A DNA stretch of 34,541 bases from UBA11524 sp964391995 (GTDB taxonomy: Bacteria; Bacillota; Clostridia; Christensenellales; Aristaeellaceae): assembly GCA_964391995.1 (NCBI GenBank), contig CAYMOM010000008.1, positions 1-34,541 of the forward strand, in the 5' to 3' direction. The notes beneath the pieces were generated by a model. It was not told where the DNA came from, ran no database searches, and saw only the letters and a list, made by a program, of their open reading frames with translations. Shown here one piece after another: positions 15,870-24,491 of this stretch. Positions within the stretch are counted from its first letter, which is position 1, and the number at the start of each line of letters is the position of its first letter. The position numbers and the translations under genes were made by a program.

Positions 15870-18075
15870 CAGGCTCCTCCTTTTGTCTTTCCGGCATGCT
15901 GCGGTATTCACCCGGCGTCATGCCCGTCACCCGCTTGAACTTGCTTACAAAGCTGGGTACGCTGACATAACCAATGGCATTAACGATTTCTGATATCAGC
16001 ATATCCGTGTTGGCCAGCATGTTCTTTGCGGCCTGTATGCGCAGCTGCAGCACATAGTCGATCACCGTCATGCCGCGCTGGGCCTTAAAATACTGGCTGA
16101 TGCCCGGCAGGGACATTTCAGCAAACTCCGCAACCTGCTTGACAGAAAAATCGTAATTCCGGTAATTGGTCTGAATAAAATCCAGTATTTCCTCCATGCT
16201 TGGCTTTTCCCTCTTTTGGCCAGCCGGGCGAAGGGGTGTCAGCACCTCGGCGAAAATACTCCTCAGCTTGCCCGTTGCCTGGGAAAGGCTCCGTATGCCA
16301 TACAGGTTGTCCAACAGCTCCAGGTTTTGCGTACTGGCCGCTGTTTCCTGCTGGTTCAGCAGCTGGCGCACAGCCTGCACGCCGCGGGTGATCAGCTCAT
16401 AGCTCAGGCACTGCGCCACATAGGGCGTCATGTCCCAGTGGGTGTATTCCGCCTCCAGCTTATCCAGGCAGGTATTGGCGCCCTCCAGGTCGGCCTCGCA
16501 CACGCACTGATACAGCTGGTGAAGATACGGATAGCAGTTGCCCGAAATGCTCCGCAGCAGCTCAGCCTCCTGCACATCGGGCTGGAAGCGGTTCAGCTTG
16601 GCATTGCGGCCGTAGGTATTCATCAGGTTCAGGCATTCTGCTGCCGCCTGGCTGATGTGAGAAAAGTCCTGCACGCCGTCGGACACATACAGGGTAATCA
16701 TCCCCAGCTGCTGGGTCAGCTTGCCATGCAGGGCTGTCAAAAGGCCATCTGCATCTTCCAGCCCCGGCAGCGACATGATAAACACCTGCCGCTTGGGGCT
16801 CATGGTGGGGCAGCCGAAGATGTCGCAGGCATCCCCTGCGCCTTCCTCAACGGCCTGAATCACCTGTTCGGCCGGCTGTAGCTCGCTGGCTGTCATCAGC
16901 AGGATAAAATGGTTCCAGCGCAGGGTGATGCCGCACGGCTCAGCTGCATGGCGGAAATCATCCACGCTGCTGTACATGCCGTTGATCAGCTGGGAAAGCA
17001 GGTGCATCCGCACTGCCGGCAGCTGGCGCTGCAGGGACTGTTCCTTCTGGGTAATGTCCTGCTGCATGGCGCTGATGGCATGACTGATCTGCCCAAACTC
17101 GTCCGTCTTTTGCGGAACTGGCCCGTAGGCGGTCGCTTTATACAGCTCATCCACCGGGGCATAGGCGCGGTTTGTCACGCGAAGAATAACCCCAATGGCC
17201 AGCACCACCAGCAGCATGATAACCGCCAGCGTTGCACCCATGGAGGAAATGATCCTTGGCAAAATGTCCGTCATAGGCCGCAGCACAATGTAGGAAAGTT
17301 CGAATTGATCCGAATCTGTTTGTGCCGCCAGATATCTTTCCCCATCCAGGGTCATGACATCATTATCCTGGTGAAGGAAAGCGTCCATCTGCATATCCTT
17401 GCATTTTTCGGTGGCCAGCAGCACATGGCCGCCCTTGGCCCGCACAAGCCAAAGGTCGTTTGCAAAGCTGTCGGAGCCAAAGCCCAGTGTCTGGGGCTGA
17501 AAGGTGACCAGCACGCGAATGCTGGGCCGCATGTCATCCCGATAAGTGTAGATGATGGAATCCTTCGTCTGGCCCGCCCGTGAAATGCTTGCCCGGGTGA
17601 AGGTGAAATACTTGGCAGGTTCCGCCAGAAATTCATCCAGCTGCTGCCCATCCACCAGCAGCGATGTAACAGATCGCGCAACGGGGTAGATGCCATTGGC
17701 TGTGTACACCATGGGAACATTCTCATAATACACCAGAATGTCATCAATATAGGCACTGGCAGCCTTCAGCCGCACCAGGCTTTCAGACAGGGGCGCAAAC
17801 TCCAGCACATCATAGGCTTTCTTGGACAGGCTGGCAATATAGGTATCATTCGCGCAATGATAGGATACCCGCAGGGCGGAGCTCATCTGAGACTCCAGCA
17901 CACCGGAAAGCCGCCTGGCATCCACCGCCAGCTCATCCTGGCTGTGGGCAACCTCCTGGCGCACCTGCAGGGTGCAGATAATCACCGCTGCAATCACCAC
18001 AGGCACTGCAAAGGCCAGCAAAAGGTTGCTGAAAAGCATCCGATAATATGATTTTTTCGCCTTTCCCCATCGCAT
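15856..18075 (-). CDS. Membrane-anchored AraC-family transcriptional regulator
   Basis: A 739-residue one-component sensor-regulator. TM1 spans about residues 15-36 and TM2 about 278-300, so roughly 240 residues between them face outside, probably a Cache-like sensing domain. A cytoplasmic linker follows (including a short HAMP-like stretch ending in SHAISAMQQDI), then a long middle region. The C-terminal AraC double helix-turn-helix domain (about 635-735) contains FSVKQVAEFAEMSLPGISQY and the second-helix signature IGYVSVPSFVSKFKRVTGMTPGEYR. This layout is typical of regulators paired with LplABC importers in Bacillota. The start at 18075 is set by GGAGGG seven bases upstream. It is co-transcribed with the transporter and probably activates this operon in response to extracellular sugar. 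Confidence 0.85.
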   Translation of the reverse strand: MRWGKAKKSYYRMLFSNLLLAFAVPVVIAAVIICTLQVRQEVAHSQDELAVDARRLSGVLESQMSSALRVSYHCANDTYIASLSKKAYDVLEFAPLSESLVRLKAASAYIDDILVYYENVPMVYTANGIYPVARSVTSLLVDGQQLDEFLAEPAKYFTFTRASISRAGQTKDSIIYTYRDDMRPSIRVLVTFQPQTLGFGSDSFANDLWLVRAKGGHVLLATEKCKDMQMDAFLHQDNDVMTLDGERYLAAQTDSDQFELSYIVLRPMTDILPRIISSMGATLAVIMLLVVLAIGVILRVTNRAYAPVDELYKATAYGPVPQKTDEFGQISHAISAMQQDITQKEQSLQRQLPAVRMHLLSQLINGMYSSVDDFRHAAEPCGITLRWNHFILLMTASELQPAEQVIQAVEEGAGDACDIFGCPTMSPKRQVFIMSLPGLEDADGLLTALHGKLTQQLGMITLYVSDGVQDFSHISQAAAECLNLMNTYGRNAKLNRFQPDVQEAELLRSISGNCYPYLHQLYQCVCEADLEGANTCLDKLEAEYTHWDMTPYVAQCLSYELITRGVQAVRQLLNQQETAASTQNLELLDNLYGIRSLSQATGKLRSIFAEVLTPLRPAGQKREKPSMEEILDFIQTNYRNYDFSVKQVAEFAEMSLPGISQYFKAQRGMTVIDYVLQLRIQAAKNMLANTDMLISEIVNAIGYVSVPSFVSKFKRVTGMTPGEYRSMPERQKEEPDVEL

Positions 18076-18152
18076 TGCGATCCCTCCGCCAGGTGTTTCA
18101 ATATGCACATTCAGGGACTGGCCCCATTTCTGCGGCACAGTCCCCATGGGGC

Positions 18153-18176
18153 GCCGGCAGGGTTGTTCCTGCCGGC
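18153..18176 (-). other. Intercistronic hairpin after the binding-protein gene
   Basis: A 9-bp perfect stem (18153-18161/18168-18176) with a 6-base loop lies just after the binding-protein stop on the minus-strand transcript. No U-run follows, so it is more likely an mRNA-stabilising or processing element than a full terminator. Confidence 0.6.
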
Positions 18177-18200
18177 TTGAATCCCCTTTTCAACCATTGA

Positions 18201-19790
18201 TTATTTGCCAATATACCGGTCATATGCAGCCTGGTTGATCTCCAGCAGGCGGCCCATGCCCATGGCGTTCAGCTCATTCAGGTAGCTTTCCCACTGATCC
18301 TGGATGCCGCCGTTCATGATCCAGTCAGAAGCGCGGCGCTCGATGTAGGTCAGCAGCTCGGTCTTCAGCAGGGCAACCTCCTGAGATTCTTCCACCGTGT
18401 AATACACGCTGGGGAAAGGCTCCGTATCCGCCAGAGGATCCAGGGTGCCGGAGATGAAGGCCACCTTGTCATCCGTTGCCGGGAAGCGCAGCACGTTGGT
18501 GAAGGTTTCAGGCGTGATGGCAAAGCTGCCAAAGCCGCCCAGGGCATTGCCGTCCTTCCACTGGGTGCTGTTCATGCCTTCCGGGGCGGGCAGCACTTCA
18601 TAGGTGCCATTGCCGTTATCCGCCACGCGAACGCCAATGGGGCCTTCGCAGATCTGGATGGAGATCAGCGTGTCATACAGATAATCAATCCAGCGCATGG
18701 CCACTTCAGGCTGCTGGCATGCAGAGGTAATCACGCAGGCACCGCGGCTGATGCCGAACAGGGGCACCTGATAAATCACCGGATTGCTGCCATCATTGCC
18801 CTTCAGCGGCGGCATGAAGGCGTAGTTATCCTTCGCATCATCAGTGGCGAACTCATCCGCGATATCCCAGCCCTGGATGTAGCCCACAGAATACGGCTTC
18901 TGGCTGATTTTCGCGTCCATCTGCTCGCGGCTCATGGTGAAGGATTCGATATCGATCAGCCCTTCTGCATACAGCTTGCTGATGAATTCAATACCGGCCT
19001 TATAGTTGTCCGTGGTGGCAATGGAGGTCACAACGCCATCCTGCACATCCATGTATTCAATGCCCATGGGCACGCCGAAGGAGGCCATCAGGTAGGAGAT
19101 GCCCGTCACGTCGGACAGGGTGGTGGCGCCGGCGTTTGCATACTTGCTGAACGCCATGGGAATCTCATCATTGGGGTCACCGTTGCCGTTGGCATCCTGC
19201 TCCTTGAAGGCCTTCAGCACCGCGTAGAATTCATCCACGGTGGTGGGCATCTCCAGGTTCAGGTTTTCCAGCCAGGTTTTGTTGATCATGCCAATGCCGT
19301 TGGCCTTTGTCCAGGGGGCAGCATTCATGCGGGGCACACCGTAGATGTTGCCATCGGGCGCCGTCAGGAAATTCCGCAGGCCACTGGTCTGGTTAAACAG
19401 GCTGATGATGTTGGGCGCGTACTGGTCAATCAGGTCCTGCATGGGGATGAAGGTGCCGTTTGCGCCATAGGTAACCAGCTCAGCTGCCGTAACATCCTTC
19501 ATGATGATGTCGGGCAGGTCGCCAGTGGCCAGCATCACCGAGCGCTTTTCAGTCAGGCCAGAGCCTGCCATGATCCACTCGATATGAACGCCGGTCTTTG
19601 CCTCGATCTCCTGAATGATCTGGAGATCATTGTAATCAGCGGGGCTGGCAGCGCTGTTGCCAACCAGCACACGCAGCGTGACAGGTTCCGTCACGATCGG
19701 GTAACCCTCGGCGTTAAACTCTGCCAGGGCAGCCGACACGCTCAGTACCATCACAAGGGACAGGAACAGGGAAACAATACGTCGAAGCAT
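18201..19790 (-). CDS. Carbohydrate ABC transporter substrate-binding protein (LplA-like)
   Basis: A 529-residue extracellular solute-binding protein of the large LplA/YtcQ type. These bind oligosaccharides or aldouronates for LplB/LplC-type permeases. The N-terminal signal peptide MLRRIVSLFLSLVMVLSVSA ends in ALA|EF, a signal peptidase I site; there is no lipobox cysteine, which is unusual for a Gram-positive binding protein. The mature part contains the calcium-site-like stretch DANGNGDPNDEIP near residue 195 and DNGNGTYEV near residue 400. The start has AAAGGAGGAG ahead. It follows the two permease genes and precedes the AraC regulator. No ATPase gene is present here, as is normal for systems served by a shared MsmX-type ATPase. 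The ligand is not determined. Confidence 0.87.
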   Translation of the reverse strand: MLRRIVSLFLSLVMVLSVSAALAEFNAEGYPIVTEPVTLRVLVGNSAASPADYNDLQIIQEIEAKTGVHIEWIMAGSGLTEKRSVMLATGDLPDIIMKDVTAAELVTYGANGTFIPMQDLIDQYAPNIISLFNQTSGLRNFLTAPDGNIYGVPRMNAAPWTKANGIGMINKTWLENLNLEMPTTVDEFYAVLKAFKEQDANGNGDPNDEIPMAFSKYANAGATTLSDVTGISYLMASFGVPMGIEYMDVQDGVVTSIATTDNYKAGIEFISKLYAEGLIDIESFTMSREQMDAKISQKPYSVGYIQGWDIADEFATDDAKDNYAFMPPLKGNDGSNPVIYQVPLFGISRGACVITSACQQPEVAMRWIDYLYDTLISIQICEGPIGVRVADNGNGTYEVLPAPEGMNSTQWKDGNALGGFGSFAITPETFTNVLRFPATDDKVAFISGTLDPLADTEPFPSVYYTVEESQEVALLKTELLTYIERRASDWIMNGGIQDQWESYLNELNAMGMGRLLEINQAAYDRYIGK

Positions 19791-19834
19791 GAATGCTCCT
19801 CCTTTCTATGATACAACCGCCTTGCCTGCGGTGT

Positions 19835-20737
19835 TCATCCCTTCACAGCGCCAACCATGACGCCTTTCACGAAGTACTTTTGAATAAAGGGGTAAATGGC
19901 CAGCACAGGCAGCGTTGTCACCACCACGGCGCCGTATTTCAGCAGGTCAGCCAGCTTCTGGCGCAGCTGCATTTCCTCGGCATCTGCCAGCATGCTGGAA
20001 TCCACCCCCTGATTGACCAGCAGCAGATCCCGCAGGACAATCTGAAGCGGGTGCATAGTGCTCTTGTCCAGGTACAGCATGGCGTTAAAGAATTCGTTCC
20101 AATGTGCCACTGCATAGAACAGCACCATGACCGCCGTCAGCGCTTTGCTCAGGGGCAGCGCCATTGTGAAGAAGAAGCGCAGGCTGCCGCAGCCATCAAT
20201 TTCCGCAGCTTCAATCAGCTCGTCCGGAATGGTTGACATAAAGTAGGACCGGGCGATGATCAGGTTCCAAACCGATACGGCCGTTGGCAGCACCATGGCC
20301 CAGATGGTGTTTTTCAGGTTCAGGTTCAGCACCAGCAGGTAGTTGGGAATCATGCCTCCGCTGAAAAACATGGTGAAAGTAATCAGCTTCATGATGGTTT
20401 TCCGCCCCATAAGCTCCCGGCGGGAAAGGGGGAAGGCTGCCGTCAGCGTCAGGTATACATTCACAATGGTGCCAGCCACCGTGTACAGGATGGTATTCTT
20501 GTAGGCAATCCAGATCTTTGCATTGGTGAATATGCTGGAGTACCCGTCAAACATGATGTCCTTTGGCAGAAGAATCACTTTACCTATGTTAACCTGTGCC
20601 GGATCGCTGAAAGAGGCAATCACCACAAAGTAAAGCGGATAGGCACAAACCACCAGAATTAATCCCATGATGATATACATCAGTATGTTAAACGCCTTGT
20701 CACCGCCGGACAGGCGAATGTGCTGCTTCCTTCTCAT
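19835..20737 (-). CDS. Carbohydrate ABC transporter permease (LplC-like)
   Basis: A 300-residue inner-membrane permease of the MalG/LplC type with six predicted helices. The permease-ATPase contact (EAA) loop reads ELIEAAEIDGCGSLRFF at about residues 188-204, and the C terminus FVKGVMVGAVKG is a hallmark of LplC proteins. It pairs with the LplB-like protein encoded upstream to form the channel. The start has GGGGAGG nine bases upstream. It lies 18 bases after the LplB-like gene. Confidence 0.9.
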   Translation of the reverse strand: MRRKQHIRLSGGDKAFNILMYIIMGLILVVCAYPLYFVVIASFSDPAQVNIGKVILLPKDIMFDGYSSIFTNAKIWIAYKNTILYTVAGTIVNVYLTLTAAFPLSRRELMGRKTIMKLITFTMFFSGGMIPNYLLVLNLNLKNTIWAMVLPTAVSVWNLIIARSYFMSTIPDELIEAAEIDGCGSLRFFFTMALPLSKALTAVMVLFYAVAHWNEFFNAMLYLDKSTMHPLQIVLRDLLLVNQGVDSSMLADAEEMQLRQKLADLLKYGAVVVTTLPVLAIYPFIQKYFVKGVMVGAVKG

Positions 20738-20755
20738 GCTTGGTTCCTCCCCTCT

Positions 20756-21718
20756 TTACCACAGTGAGCTTTCCGTGGTTTTTCTGGAAATCCAGTTCAC
20801 CAGCAGCACCATGGCGCAGCAGACAACAGAATTGAACATACCTATGGCCGCTGAATAGGAAAACTGTCCGTTCAGGATACCCACCTTGTACACATAGGTG
20901 GCAATGATCTCGCTGGCGCCGGTGTTCAGGTTATTCTGCATCAGGTATGCCTTTTCAAATCCAACGGACATGATGGTTCCCGTGTTCAGGATCAGCATGG
21001 TAACCGCGGTGGGCATAATCGCCGGAATATCCACATGGATAATCCGCTGCAGCTTGGTTGCACCGTCCACAATGGCCGCCTCGTGAAGCTCCGGGCTAAC
21101 GCCAGCCAGCGCTGCCACATAGATGATGGACGACCACCCCAGGCTTTGCCAGATGCCTGACCACACATAAACATGCTTGAAGGCATCCTGATTCCCCATG
21201 AAGTAGAACGGCTGACCGCCCAGCCAGGTGATGAGATGGTTCACCACGCCGGATGACGGGGCCAGAAGAACGTTCAGCATGCTGACCAGCACCACCGTGG
21301 AGATAAAGTGGGGCGCATAGGATATGGTTTGCACAGTCTTCTTAAAGCCGCCGTTTGGCAGCTGGTTCAGCCCCAGGGCAAAAAGGATCGGCAGCGGAAA
21401 GCTGGCCAGCAGGGTATAAAGGCTCAGGGTCAGCGTATTGCCGATCAGCTTGGCGCAGTTATACGATGTAAAGAACCGCATCAAATACTTGTAAAACGGG
21501 TCAGCCCACGGACTGTTGAAAATACCCAGCTGCGCGTTGTATTCCTTAAAGGCAATCAGCAGGCCATACATAGGCCCGTAAAGGAAAACAGCAACATACA
21601 CGATGGTTGGAAACAGCAGTAAGTACAGACCCCAATAGCGCTTCAGGTTCGCCCGCACTCTGGAGCGCTGTAAGCTGCTCCTCTGGCGTACCATCATTTG
21701 GTTTACCCCGGATGTCAT
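20756..21718 (-). CDS. Carbohydrate ABC transporter permease (LplB-like)
   Basis: A 320-residue permease of the MalF/LplB type. After a basic N terminus (RQRSSLQRSRVRANLKRYW) come six helices. The contact loop is SPELHEAAIVDGATKLQRII (about 207-226). It is the first gene of the six-gene operon and is preceded by a good promoter at 21752-21781. The annotated start at 21718 has GAGGTG upstream; a start seven codons in (second Met) is possible. Confidence 0.9.
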   Translation of the reverse strand: MTSGVNQMMVRQRSSLQRSRVRANLKRYWGLYLLLFPTIVYVAVFLYGPMYGLLIAFKEYNAQLGIFNSPWADPFYKYLMRFFTSYNCAKLIGNTLTLSLYTLLASFPLPILFALGLNQLPNGGFKKTVQTISYAPHFISTVVLVSMLNVLLAPSSGVVNHLITWLGGQPFYFMGNQDAFKHVYVWSGIWQSLGWSSIIYVAALAGVSPELHEAAIVDGATKLQRIIHVDIPAIMPTAVTMLILNTGTIMSVGFEKAYLMQNNLNTGASEIIATYVYKVGILNGQFSYSAAIGMFNSVVCCAMVLLVNWISRKTTESSLW

Positions 21719-21751
21719 ACCCGCACCTCGTTTCTCTCTTATCGATGTCTG

Positions 21752-21781
21752 ATTTTAGACACTTTCCGCCCAGAAAGTCAA
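21752..21781 (-). promoter_or_regulatory. Sigma-A promoter of the LplBCA-AraC-glycosidase-dgoD operon
   Basis: On the minus strand TTGACT (21781-21776), an 18-base spacer and TAAAAT (21757-21752) lie 33 bases before the first start codon. An interrupted palindrome, TCAAT-T-ATTGA (21778-21788 on the plus strand), overlaps the -35 and could be a regulator site. Confidence 0.75.
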
Positions 21782-21841
21782 TTATTGATTTTTTATGGCG
21801 CTTCAAACAGGGCGCTGCCCGGGCCATTTCCGGGGAAAACT

Positions 21842-21868
21842 GAAAAACGGAGAAAAACATCTCCCCGT
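21842..21868 (-). terminator. Second hairpin with U-tail between gntR and lplB-like gene
   Basis: On the minus-strand transcript ACGGGGAGA pairs with TCTCCGT (21860-21868 with 21847-21853, a 7-bp core with a small asymmetry) and is followed by five U. It lies upstream of the operon promoter, so it would back up the first terminator rather than act as an attenuator. Confidence 0.55.
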
Positions 21869-21922
21869 ATTTGCTCACTTTGAGGTTTTTTGCCGAAAAA
21901 AAAGGAATAATACCTGCCAAAT

Positions 21923-21953
21923 AAAAAAGCGGAGAAATTGTCCATTCCCCGCT
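21923..21953 (-). terminator. Intrinsic terminator of the GntR-family gene
   Basis: On the minus strand AGCGGGGAA (21953-21945) pairs with TTCTCCGCT (21936-21928), followed by a run of U (21928-21923). It lies 25 bases past the gntR stop. Confidence 0.8.
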
Positions 21954-21978
21954 CTGATGCTAAAGAATACCTTTCCTT

Positions 21979-22647
21979 TTATTTCATATCAATCTGCCGC
22001 AAAAACTCCTTCTTTGCCGAAAGCGCATGGGCCATATAGGCCTTCCGGATGGCGTCCATGTCACCGGCATCCAGCGCATCCACAATGGCCCGATGCTCCG
22101 CCACCACGCAGGCAAGGCGCTCCATGGTGTGGGGCCTGGCATCCTCGGTCAGAATGGAAATGCACATATGGTAATAGTCACGCAGCTCCCTGGCCCGTTC
22201 ATTTTCGCAAAACTGCTCCAGCGGGTCGTGAAAGGCCCGGTTCAGCCGGTCGAACTGCTGCTGAACATCACCGCCATTCAGCCTGGCCAGCTGGCTGTTA
22301 GCCTCCAGCACACAATCGCGAAGCTCCTGATTCCAGTGTCCTGCCACATCCTCAATCATCAGCACTTCCATGCTGCGCAGAATGTCGTACATCCCCTCGA
22401 TGAATTTCAGGTCAATCGTGCGTACCACAGCACCCTTGTAAGGCTGCATGATAATCAGGTTCTCCCCGTGAAGGGTGCGCAGGGTTTCCCGCACGGGAAT
22501 GGCGCTGGTATGATACCGCTCCGCAATGGTTTGCACCGTCACGCGGCTCCCCGAGGGTATTGCGCCCAGGAGAATATCTCTGCGAAGCCGTTCCGTAACC
22601 TGAAAGGTCAGCGGATTGCGCGAAACGCCGCCCCCATCCGTGATCAT
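21979..22647 (-). CDS. GntR-family (FadR/FCD type) transcriptional regulator
   Basis: A 222-residue regulator. The N-terminal winged helix (about 10-75) has the GntR pattern LRRDILLGAIPSG...AERYHTSAIPVRETLRTL, and the C-terminal part is an all-helical FCD ligand-binding domain (about 85-215) with a metal-site-like histidine pattern (NRAFHD, VVAEHRAIV). FCD regulators of this group commonly control sugar-acid catabolism; E. coli DgoR, which senses galactonate-pathway metabolites, is one. The start at 22647 is set by AAAGGGGGAGG six bases upstream. It has its own promoter and terminators, so it is a separate unit upstream of the transporter operon. It is probably the regulator of one or both galactonate-type operons here. 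Confidence 0.85.
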   Translation of the reverse strand: MITDGGGVSRNPLTFQVTERLRRDILLGAIPSGSRVTVQTIAERYHTSAIPVRETLRTLHGENLIIMQPYKGAVVRTIDLKFIEGMYDILRSMEVLMIEDVAGHWNQELRDCVLEANSQLARLNGGDVQQQFDRLNRAFHDPLEQFCENERARELRDYYHMCISILTEDARPHTMERLACVVAEHRAIVDALDAGDMDAIRKAYMAHALSAKKEFLRQIDMK

Positions 22648-22676
22648 AGCGCCTCCCCCTTTCACCAACGAGCTTC

Positions 22677-22705
22677 AGTATAACACAGACCGCCTTCTTT
22701 TTCAA
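22677..22705 (-). promoter_or_regulatory. Sigma-A promoter of the GntR-family gene
   Basis: On the minus strand TTGAAA (22705-22700), a 17-base spacer and TATACT (22682-22677) lie 29 bases before the start codon. Confidence 0.8.
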
Positions 22706-22832
22706 GCAAAGGCAAGCCGGGAAAGGCCAGAGGCGCGCACCATGGGTGGCGAGCCGATCAAACAGCATCATGTTGTTTTCCGGAAAGCTGCGCGGTTCAT
22801 CATGCCTTGCGCAAAGTTATATTCAGTTTCAT

Positions 22833-24491
22833 TTATGCCCTTGTATCAAACAGCACCGAGATCGTCGTTCCCTTATTCAGCTCGCTTTCCACGGTGATCT
22901 TGCCGTGATGATACTGCACAGCGTGCTTCACGATGGAGAGGCCAAGACCTGTGCCGCCGGATTGCTTGGAATGGCTCTTGTCCACGCGATAGAAGCGTTC
23001 AAATACCTTGTCCTGGTGTTCCGGCGCGATGCCGATACCGCTGTCGCAGACGCAAAGAGTAACGGTATGCTGTCCCCCGGCAACGGAGATCTTCACGAAA
23101 CCGCCAGCGCGGTTGTACTTTATGCCATTGTCGCAAAGGTTGTAGACCACTTCATACAGCAACCGGCGTACACCATGGATGATGCCATCATCGCCGCTCA
23201 CTTCCAAGGATACATCTTTCAGCTTTGCGGCATCGGCCAGTGTTTCGCAAACTTCTTCCGAAATGTTTTTCAGCGATACATCCTCACGGGGCATTTCTGT
23301 GCCCTCATCCAGCTGAGACAGGCGGATGATATCCTCAATGAGCACGACCAGCCGGGACGCTTCCTTGCGGATATGTCCCACAAAACGGGGCAAGTCCTCC
23401 TCTTTTACAATGCCATTTTCCATCAGTTCTGCAGAACCGATAATGGATTGCAGCGGCGTTTTCAGCTCATGGGACACATTGGCGGTAAACTCCTGTCGAT
23501 GCTGTTCCGCGTTGACCTGTTCGCTCATGTCAAAGGCCAGGATCGCCATCCCCCGGGCGCTGCCGTCTGGGGCGATGCAGCTCAGATCAAACTGGTATAC
23601 CCGCCCGTTCATGCTGGCGCGGAAATCAGCATGCCCTTGGGCGGTGGCTTCTTCCAGTGCCATACGCATATTCTGCTTGCGGTCAATGGTCAGAAAATCC
23701 GTACCCACACAGGATTCGCCTGCACCAAACAATGCCTTTGCCGCCGGGTTGATGCTTAGGATTCTGCCCAGGCCATCCAGCAGAACCAGGCCTTCCTTCA
23801 TGTTGCCGGTGATTTGGTCAAACTCGTCCTGCTTGTTCTTCAAGGCCAGCATCTGGCTTCTGATTTCCAGCTGCTGCGCATGGATGCGATGGAGCAGAGG
23901 AGAAAGCTCCTCGTATACTTCATTTTCCAGGGGTTTTTCCAGATTCAGTTTGTTCAGCGGTTCTACAACCTTCTTTGCCATGCGATGCGCCAGCCATGCA
24001 GAAAGTGCAATAGCCATCGCAAGTACAATCGCAATCGGCTGCAGCATACCCACTGCCAGCAGCAGGGCGGTGGCTCGGCTGACGGAAATGCGAAGTACAC
24101 TGCCGTCATTCAAACGAATTGCTTCATAAAGGGTCTGCTCCGTCAGCGTAGAGGACTGGCGGGAACTGCTGCCAGTTCCGGATACAAGGGCTTCTTTTAT
24201 TTCTTCACGTTCGGCGTGGTTTTCCATGGCAGCGGCATTTGCGTGGCTGTCAAAAAGAACCGTGCCGTCTGAGGCGATCCATGTCAGTCGATAGCGGTTA
24301 TCATCCAAACCTTCCAGATAGCTCTTTCCAAGCTGCTCCGTTGCATCAGCGGCAAGGCTCAGCTCGTCTTTCAGCTGTGACTCCTGCACGCCGCTGAAAT
24401 ACGGATACAGCACACCGATACTGATGACAAGGCTTGCCATCAGCACAGCGATTGCCACAGAGAGAATCGACTTGAAGATTTTACTTGTCAT
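22833..24491 (-). CDS. phoR: Phosphate-type sensor histidine kinase (PhoR-like)
   Basis: A 552-residue membrane histidine kinase. TM1 is at about 8-30, an extracytoplasmic segment at 31-140, TM2 at about 142-167, a PAS domain at about 225-325, and HisKA with phospho-acceptor H341 in FTANVSHELKTP. The ATPase domain has N-box NLCDNGIKY (451-459), G1 CDSGIGI (482-488) and G2 GGTGLGL (512-518). The order matches PhoR of Bacillota. The start at 24491 is set by GGGAGG upstream and overlaps the response regulator stop by 11 bases. Last gene of the pst-pho operon; it would phosphorylate the adjacent response regulator when phosphate is scarce. Confidence 0.88.
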   Translation of the reverse strand: MTSKIFKSILSVAIAVLMASLVISIGVLYPYFSGVQESQLKDELSLAADATEQLGKSYLEGLDDNRYRLTWIASDGTVLFDSHANAAAMENHAEREEIKEALVSGTGSSSRQSSTLTEQTLYEAIRLNDGSVLRISVSRATALLLAVGMLQPIAIVLAMAIALSAWLAHRMAKKVVEPLNKLNLEKPLENEVYEELSPLLHRIHAQQLEIRSQMLALKNKQDEFDQITGNMKEGLVLLDGLGRILSINPAAKALFGAGESCVGTDFLTIDRKQNMRMALEEATAQGHADFRASMNGRVYQFDLSCIAPDGSARGMAILAFDMSEQVNAEQHRQEFTANVSHELKTPLQSIIGSAELMENGIVKEEDLPRFVGHIRKEASRLVVLIEDIIRLSQLDEGTEMPREDVSLKNISEEVCETLADAAKLKDVSLEVSGDDGIIHGVRRLLYEVVYNLCDNGIKYNRAGGFVKISVAGGQHTVTLCVCDSGIGIAPEHQDKVFERFYRVDKSHSKQSGGTGLGLSIVKHAVQYHHGKITVESELNKGTTISVLFDTRA

